Source of the DNA: Candidatus Hodarchaeota archaeon
GTDB taxonomy: Archaea > Asgardarchaeota > Heimdallarchaeia > Hodarchaeales > Hodarchaeaceae
DNA: 19,355 nucleotides
Direction: 5' to 3'
Assembly (NCBI GenBank): GCA_016840305.1
Contig: JAEOSP010000003.1
Span: forward strand, 1 to 19,355
Below the pieces are notes generated by a model. That model saw only the letters and a program-made list of their open reading frames with translations, searched no databases and had not been told where the DNA came from. Below are positions 14,621-19,355 of this stretch, in pieces (the stretch's first letter is position 1; each line of letters begins with the position of its first letter). The position numbers and the translations under genes were made by a program.

Positions 14621-16609
14621 TTAGCGTTGTGATTTTACGATATCTTTAGTAGTTTTTGTGATTTGTTTGGTAGCCTCTGAAATATTCTGAGTATTTGTTG
14701 AAACGCTTGTAGATAAGGTTTCTAAAGCAGTATTTACATTTGCACTGATTTCTTCAAATTTTACATCTACTTGTCGACGTTGGTCATCCAAAAGCTCACG
14801 CTCGCCACGAATTTGATCATTAAAATGATCTGTAGGAACTTGGACATCATTGAAGAATGCTGTGAATTTTTCTTTCAAAGAGCTTCTATAATTTTCAAGT
14901 GAATCCTGTTGATTACTAAATTCTCTTGTTACAGTTTCTCTATAGGATGCTAGGGAATTTTTGTGGTCACCCTCTAATCCCTCTACTAGATTCCTCGTTG
15001 ATTCCTCACTTGCCTTCACTGCATCATCTAGTCTATTACCCGTTTCTGTTACAATATTCTGAATTGAAAGTACTCCATCTTGTTCTATTGACCTTATCTG
15101 CTTCCTTAAATCATCAAAAGCTGCCGTGCTGGACTTCTTTATCAAGGCGTTTTTTGTTTCAACAGTCTCACGGTTAGTTTCCACAAGAGTCTCTGCAGAA
15201 GGTTCAATTGAAGCAATTGTTGTAATCAACTCGCTTTGTTTGGCAAGAAGAGCTTTTCGAACATCTACAAGAGTGATCTCAATATTCTTTTCCTGTCCTT
15301 TTTGAATTTCTCTAAAGAGTTGACTTATATTATCTTGTAGCGCCCCAAGCGTCCCCTGATGAGTCGATAATGTTTGACTTAGACCAGTTTTTGATTCATC
15401 AAAAAATTTCATCAGTGAACCATTTATATCAGCAGTGGTTTCCTCAAGTTTTGATTTAGTTTTTGTACCAAATCCTGAAATTGAACTATTAATTTTATTA
15501 TCCCATTTTTCAAAAGCAGTTGTTAAGGTTTCCGCTGTTCTTTCACGTTTTTTGTTAAAATCTGCAGAAACTCGTGATAACGAAGTCAATATTTGTTCTT
15601 CAAGCTGCTTAAAACCTGATTTCATAGAATTCACGAATTCAGTTGTCAATTTCGATTGAAGCTCATCATTAGTTTTCAAAGCATTCATAAATGATTCATA
15701 TACATTCTCCTTTATATTGGAAACAGCATTACTCTGTTCGGATTGAAACTTTATGAATTCTTGCCAGTATCGATCAATACCTTTGTCTATTCGCACACCA
15801 GCATCAGTTTTTCCGTTTTCAATACTCTTTAGTACTTCTTCCTGCGCCTTTTCAAACAACTCTCTTTGCTGATCAAAGTTCTCATCAAGTCTTAATTTTA
15901 AACCATCAATACCTGCAAGAAGATCTTCTTTTGCTATTTCCAATCTTGCGACAGATTCACTAACTGCCTTTGCAAATACATTATCCAGTTCATTCTCCTT
16001 CGCACTACTGATTTGACTAACTCTAGATTTGAAATCATCTAACGATTTAAGAAAAGAACTTGTTATACTCTCAGACATCTCGACAATGGTAGAATTCTCA
16101 CTTTCTACTGTACTTATAATATCACGTTGAATAGCTGATAGTTTTGTAGATATTTGATCTTGAAACTTCTTAATTTGACCGTGTTGACGAGAATAAATTT
16201 CATTCAAACCTGTGTTAACTTTTCCAGCCATTTCCTTGTAAATTCGAGAAATATCCTCCTCTTGGGTAGTTGAAAGAGCAACCAATTTTTTCTGAAGACC
16301 TGAAACGCCAGTAACTAATTGACCAAGAAGCTTATCGAGTTTCGGTTCCAATTCACCTTTTTCTGACTCAAGGTCTCGTTTTAACCCTGATATTTTACTA
16401 CTCAGATCGTCCACATTTGAAATTATTACTTGATATTTAGCAATCAGGTCGGTTTTGCTTTGATTTAAACCCTGAGTAGAATTTTCTGACTGTTTTTTCA
16501 ACTCTTGTTTGAAATCCTTTACCCGAATTTCATACTGTTTGTTCTCACTTTCTAACTTAGCAAGCTGATCTTTAATTAGGGTCTGTTTATTTTCTTGCTC
16601 ATTTGTCAA
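14621..16609 (-). CDS. Large cysteine-free alpha-helical coiled-coil protein
   Basis: A 662-residue protein almost wholly predicted as amphipathic helix, rich in Glu, Lys, Gln, Ser and Thr, with no cysteine and very few prolines and tryptophans. The first about 100 residues form a classical heptad-rich coiled coil (KQYEIRVKDFKQELKK). The rest consists of loosely similar helical units of some 30-50 residues (for example SSFLKSLDDFKSRVSQISS, ESFMNALKTNDELQSKL). Such sequence recalls apolipoprotein-like helical repeats and methyl-accepting chemotaxis signalling helices, but the hairpin core of the latter is not evident. No signal peptide or membrane helix is seen, so it is probably cytosolic, perhaps structural or filament-forming. 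No Shine-Dalgarno site is found, and a TATA-like palindrome close to ATG 16609 suggests a leaderless transcript. Confidence 0.78.
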   Translation of the reverse strand: MTNEQENKQTLIKDQLAKLESENKQYEIRVKDFKQELKKQSENSTQGLNQSKTDLIAKYQVIISNVDDLSSKISGLKRDLESEKGELEPKLDKLLGQLVTGVSGLQKKLVALSTTQEEDISRIYKEMAGKVNTGLNEIYSRQHGQIKKFQDQISTKLSAIQRDIISTVESENSTIVEMSESITSSFLKSLDDFKSRVSQISSAKENELDNVFAKAVSESVARLEIAKEDLLAGIDGLKLRLDENFDQQRELFEKAQEEVLKSIENGKTDAGVRIDKGIDRYWQEFIKFQSEQSNAVSNIKENVYESFMNALKTNDELQSKLTTEFVNSMKSGFKQLEEQILTSLSRVSADFNKKRERTAETLTTAFEKWDNKINSSISGFGTKTKSKLEETTADINGSLMKFFDESKTGLSQTLSTHQGTLGALQDNISQLFREIQKGQEKNIEITLVDVRKALLAKQSELITTIASIEPSAETLVETNRETVETKNALIKKSSTAAFDDLRKQIRSIEQDGVLSIQNIVTETGNRLDDAVKASEESTRNLVEGLEGDHKNSLASYRETVTREFSNQQDSLENYRSSLKEKFTAFFNDVQVPTDHFNDQIRGERELLDDQRRQVDVKFEEISANVNTALETLSTSVSTNTQNISEATKQITKTTKDIVKSQR

Positions 16610-16627
16610 TTCAAATCACTCTATACT

Positions 16628-16639
16628 AGATTATAATCT
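16628..16639 (-). promoter_or_regulatory. Palindromic TATA-like box of the coiled-coil gene, probably leaderless
   Basis: AGATTATAATCT is a perfect 12-bp palindrome whose centre lies about 24 bp before the first base of the start codon. That is the usual TATA-to-transcription-start distance in archaea, so the mRNA could begin at or near the ATG. The absence of a Shine-Dalgarno site agrees. Confidence 0.5.
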
Positions 16640-16643
16640 TCTA

Positions 16644-16661
16644 ACCCACTATTAGTCGGGT
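16644..16661. promoter_or_regulatory. Inverted repeat next to the coiled-coil promoter
   Basis: ACCCACT (16644-16650) pairs with AGT-C-GGGT (16654-16661), leaving a 3-base centre and one unpaired C. It lies immediately upstream of the TATA-like palindrome on the minus strand, where archaeal activators or repressors often bind. Because it lies upstream of the presumed transcript start, a DNA-binding site is more likely than an RNA hairpin for that gene. Confidence 0.35.
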
Positions 16662-16848
16662 AATTATTTAAGACTTAGTAATTTTTCTTATTTTCAATTG
16701 GCTTAAAACATAGATTTTTCCACCCTTCTTTTTCTTTAAGTACCTTTCTTCTTATTTTTTCTTTTTTAAATTCATAAGAAGCAATATAATATGCCTCATT
16801 CTTCAGGTTTTTAATTAATGATGAAATTGTAGTATTCTGTGAATTCAG

Positions 16849-17622
16849 TTGGAATCTACTAAGACAAAACATATTTTTCCTTCAATAAAAGGTTCAGAAG
16901 AAATTGTTGAATTGAAAAAAGATAGAGACCCAATTATCCATGCCGTTAATTTGGTGAAAATTTATTCGGATGGGTATGAAACAATTGCTGTAAATGGTGT
17001 TGATTTATCTATTTTTGAACAAGAGTTTGTAGTAATTTATGGATCCTCTGGAAGTGGAAAATCAACTTTGTTACACTTGCTAGCAGGTATTGATAGAGTT
17101 TCAAAAATCAAAAGAAAGAATAATCAGAAATTAGAAGTGAACGGTATATCGTTATTAGAGAGATCTGAGAGTTACTTGGCTGGATTTAGAGCGTTGAACG
17201 TTGGTTTTGTTCTGCAATTTTTTGGTCTGTTACCAACACTCACAGCCCTTGAAAATGTCATGTTGGCTGCATATTTCGGTCGAAAAAAAAGGAAAAAAGT
17301 GCTTGCATTAAATGTTCTAAAATCAGTCGGTTTAGAGGATAGGATGAACTATTATCCCAACCAATTGTCTGGAGGGCAAAAACAACGTGTAGCGATAGCA
17401 CGTGCGTTAGTAAATAATCCTTCTATTCTGTTTGCTGATGAACCAACTGGAAATTTAGACTCAAAATCAGGCGAAGAAATATTAAAGCTCTTGAAAAGAT
17501 TGAATAGTCAAGGATTAACAGTTGTAATGGTAAGTCATGATCGAACAGTCTTCAATTATGCAAATAGAAAGATACAGCTTCGAGATGGAAGAATCGCTTC
17601 AGACGAACCAATAAATTCGTAA
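16849..17622 (+). CDS. ABC transporter ATP-binding subunit (MacB/LolD type)
   Basis: A 257-residue ATPase with intact Walker A GSSGSGKS (65-72), Q-loop Gln123, signature LSGGQ (173-177), Walker B ILFADEP (193-199, with catalytic Glu198) and switch His230. The order and the DEPTGNLD sequence are typical of the MacB/LolD/FtsE group, whose partners are FtsX-like permeases. The start is TTG: an in-frame stop lies 9 bp upstream and no ATG or GTG precedes the P-loop closely enough. The N-terminal about 28 residues are extra and polar. The basic segment KIKRKNNQK (86-94) replaces the usual loop after Walker A. The permease follows 25 bp downstream. The gene diverges from the coiled-coil gene across 239 bp. 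Confidence 0.92.
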   Translation: MESTKTKHIFPSIKGSEEIVELKKDRDPIIHAVNLVKIYSDGYETIAVNGVDLSIFEQEFVVIYGSSGSGKSTLLHLLAGIDRVSKIKRKNNQKLEVNGISLLERSESYLAGFRALNVGFVLQFFGLLPTLTALENVMLAAYFGRKKRKKVLALNVLKSVGLEDRMNYYPNQLSGGQKQRVAIARALVNNPSILFADEPTGNLDSKSGEEILKLLKRLNSQGLTVVMVSHDRTVFNYANRKIQLRDGRIASDEPINS

Positions 17623-17634
17623 GAATATCATCTT

Positions 17635-17640
17635 AGGGGA
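17635..17640 (+). promoter_or_regulatory. Shine-Dalgarno site that decides the permease start
   Basis: AGGGGA ends 7 bp before the TTG at 17648. It supports TTG 17648 as the permease start, because the ATG at 17641 is in another frame and stops after 12 codons. Confidence 0.6.
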
Positions 17641-17647
17641 ATGAGAT

Positions 17648-19355
17648 TTGCTCATCACAAAAATTCAGAAAGATCTTAGTCGAAGAAAACTTCGTTCAAT
17701 ACTTACTATTTTAGGATTATCAATTTCGGTTTTAGGTGTTACAGGTGTAGCTATCGCTAATTCGAGCGTTATTTCTTCTGCAGAAAAGGCCTTTGGAATT
17801 ACATCTGCTGCTAATATAGAGATTGTCGTTCGGACGACTGAATGGAATTTAAATACGTCTTCGCAATTGAAAAATATTCCTGGTTTAATAGATTATGAAC
17901 AAGTCTATCGGGTTGAATCTGCTATTACACTAAATAATAAGAATTATCGATTGAGTATATGGGGGATTAATATATCCAAAGTTGAAGGTTATAATTCATT
18001 GTATGGAATTGTTCAAGATGATGGCAGTACTATCCCTAACGAAAGTAAAGATGAACTTCTCATCGATAGTAGCGCAGCAAAATCTCTAGATATATCTATT
18101 GGGGAAATATTATCTTTACCCTTTCCTACAAGTAACAATACTGTTAATAAAATTGATTTTAACGTTACTGGATTAGCTAGGGCTGTTCGATACCCTGGTT
18201 TTGCATTTACAGCATCAATCTTCGTCTGGATGTCAATTGAAAGACTTCAAAGTCTATTTGAATCTGCAGATTTTAATCATCTTTATTTAAAAGGTGGAAC
18301 TGATAATAAAACAGAATTAGAAGAATTAGCAGTAAACATAAGCCAATTATTAGATAAAAATGACGTCTTTGTGGAGGAAATTAATGTGTTTGACATTGAA
18401 GAGGATATAAGGGTTGAAATAATCTCATTGTTAAATTCATTATTATCGATATCAGTGTTGATAGGAATTATTATTGGGGGGGTTCTCACGACAAGTACAA
18501 TACAAATAGCAATTGCTAATGAAAGAGAAGATATCTCATTAATGAAGATAATAGGAGCAAAAAAACATCACATTTTTTTTACATATATATGTGAAGCAGG
18601 AATATTAGGTTTCTTAGGCGGTGTTGTGGGCACTCTCCTATCAATAGCTTTTGCCTTTTTCCTTGTGAATACATTAGCTGATCCTTTAGGTCTAAGTACA
18701 TTATTATTTGTTATCCCTCCCTCCCCAATTATAACTGGTTTTCTATTTCCAATCGTCATTTCAATAATATTTGCTACCCCAATCATTTTGGGATCTGCAT
18801 CAATTTCACCTATGGAATTATTTAGGAAATCTACGTCCTCTAAAACTAAACAAAAACAGAGTAACTCCCGAATATTTACAATTCACACCTTTTCTTTCGC
18901 AAATTTAACAAGAAAGAGAGTTAGATTGGGTTTGAATTTAATAATCCTCACAATAGCGATAGGGGCGGTTGTTGGTTTTAGTGCTACTGCTGATTCTACA
19001 TTATCTACTATTACAAGTTATTTTGATGAAGATACGAAGGATATTGAGATATCTTTCCCGAATCCTTCTAATGAAATTGCATCAAGAGAATTTATTGAAT
19101 CTTTTTTTGAAAGGGAGTTCCCTGGAGAGATTAAGAGTTGGAGTACTTATTGGTGGATGTACCCAATTCAGTTGTCCACTGAAAATATTGAATATAGCAA
19201 AGGAATGAGCTTACTCGGGATACATGCAAATAGTCCACTCTGGCAAGCATATGATTTAGTTGGAGAATGGCCTGGAGATAATATTACTCAGAATCAAGTT
19301 TTAATTACTAATCTTTTCAGAGAAAGAAATCCTGATCTAAATCTTGATATTGGTA
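17648..19355 (+). CDS. ABC transporter permease, FtsX/MacB type (partial, runs off the right edge)
   Basis: The frame is open from TTG 17648 to the window end, giving 569 residues so far. A first membrane helix (about 16-37) follows the basic SRRKLRS segment. A large extracytoplasmic domain comes next (about 40-255, with several Asn-x-Ser/Thr sites such as NVTG), then three helices of the FtsX domain (about 258-284, 310-342, 355-383) with NEREDISLMKIIGAKK (291-306), a typical coupling helix. At about 418 a second unit begins: NLTRKRVRLGLN and a helix (426-447) mirror the N-terminal DLSRRKLRS and its helix, and a new extracytoplasmic domain follows. The protein is therefore likely to be a duplicated permease of around eight helices. 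It works with the ATPase 25 bp upstream. The substrate is unknown; lipoprotein or lipid export and mechanical signalling are known roles in the family. Confidence 0.88.
   Translation, partial: MLITKIQKDLSRRKLRSILTILGLSISVLGVTGVAIANSSVISSAEKAFGITSAANIEIVVRTTEWNLNTSSQLKNIPGLIDYEQVYRVESAITLNNKNYRLSIWGINISKVEGYNSLYGIVQDDGSTIPNESKDELLIDSSAAKSLDISIGEILSLPFPTSNNTVNKIDFNVTGLARAVRYPGFAFTASIFVWMSIERLQSLFESADFNHLYLKGGTDNKTELEELAVNISQLLDKNDVFVEEINVFDIEEDIRVEIISLLNSLLSISVLIGIIIGGVLTTSTIQIAIANEREDISLMKIIGAKKHHIFFTYICEAGILGFLGGVVGTLLSIAFAFFLVNTLADPLGLSTLLFVIPPSPIITGFLFPIVISIIFATPIILGSASISPMELFRKSTSSKTKQKQSNSRIFTIHTFSFANLTRKRVRLGLNLIILTIAIGAVVGFSATADSTLSTITSYFDEDTKDIEISFPNPSNEIASREFIESFFEREFPGEIKSWSTYWWMYPIQLSTENIEYSKGMSLLGIHANSPLWQAYDLVGEWPGDNITQNQVLITNLFRERNPDLNLDIG

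Noticed and set aside
16675..16872. 65-residue lysine-rich frame on the minus strand
   Set aside because: It overlaps the ABC ATPase start, has no clear ribosome-binding site and its composition is what AT-rich spacer DNA gives by chance. A real small gene is unlikely but not excluded.
1..19355. tRNA, rRNA, CRISPR arrays, insertion sequences or att sites
   Set aside because: I saw no cloverleaf-like T-loop sequence, no regularly spaced repeats, no transposase or integrase, and no long terminal inverted repeats on reading through both strands.

Overview
This 19.4-kb window is AT-rich (by eye about one third G+C), intron-free and tightly packed, with ATG, GTG and TTG starts. It reads as archaeal: there is a DUF63 membrane protein, a RecA/RAD55-type ATPase homologue, a Hef/FANCM-like helicase, an AN1 zinc finger beside a site-2 protease, and TATA-like boxes just upstream of genes. 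A canonical Ras/Rab-like small GTPase and an AN1 zinc finger make an Asgard archaeon the best guess. This rests on gene content alone; no rRNA or ribosomal protein is present to confirm it. The glycyl radical enzyme implies an anaerobe.

Layout. 1-316: a low-confidence coding remnant, then a promoter. 317-3030 (+): an operon-like run of a 92-aa unknown protein, a small GTPase, a calcineurin-like phosphoesterase and a DUF63 membrane protein, with a 4-bp overlap or 2-bp gap at the last two junctions. 3052-4904: a divergent pair of likely pseudoenzymes, namely a RecA/KaiC-fold protein without usable Walker A or B motifs (-) and an alpha/beta-hydrolase without its Ser and His (+). 4858-6504 (-): a membrane-anchored FAD oxidoreductase whose 3' end overlaps the hydrolase by 47 bp. 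6627-8327 (+): a HAD phosphatase, a membrane AN1 zinc-finger protein and an M50 intramembrane protease, nearly or actually overlapping. 8342-9793 (-): a Hef/FANCM-like helicase with altered motifs I, II and VI.

9845-12982 (-): a radical-SAM activase followed 6 bp later by a glycyl radical enzyme. From remembered HypD residues, the latter matches trans-4-hydroxy-L-proline dehydratase at every recalled active-site position with a constant offset of three. A DMT/EamA transporter (13083-14039, +) diverges from this pair. A NUDIX hydrolase (14055-14561, -) and a 662-aa cysteine-free coiled-coil protein (14621-16609, -) follow. The window ends with a MacB/LolD-type ABC ATPase and an FtsX/MacB-type permease that runs off the edge after starting a second copy of its module.

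The features I rate most worth following are: the two adjacent pseudoenzymes; the AN1 plus site-2-protease pair; the GTPase operon; the degenerate helicase; the archaeal hydroxyproline dehydratase with a single-cluster activase; and the large coiled-coil protein with a palindromic, apparently leaderless promoter, divergent from the ABC system.
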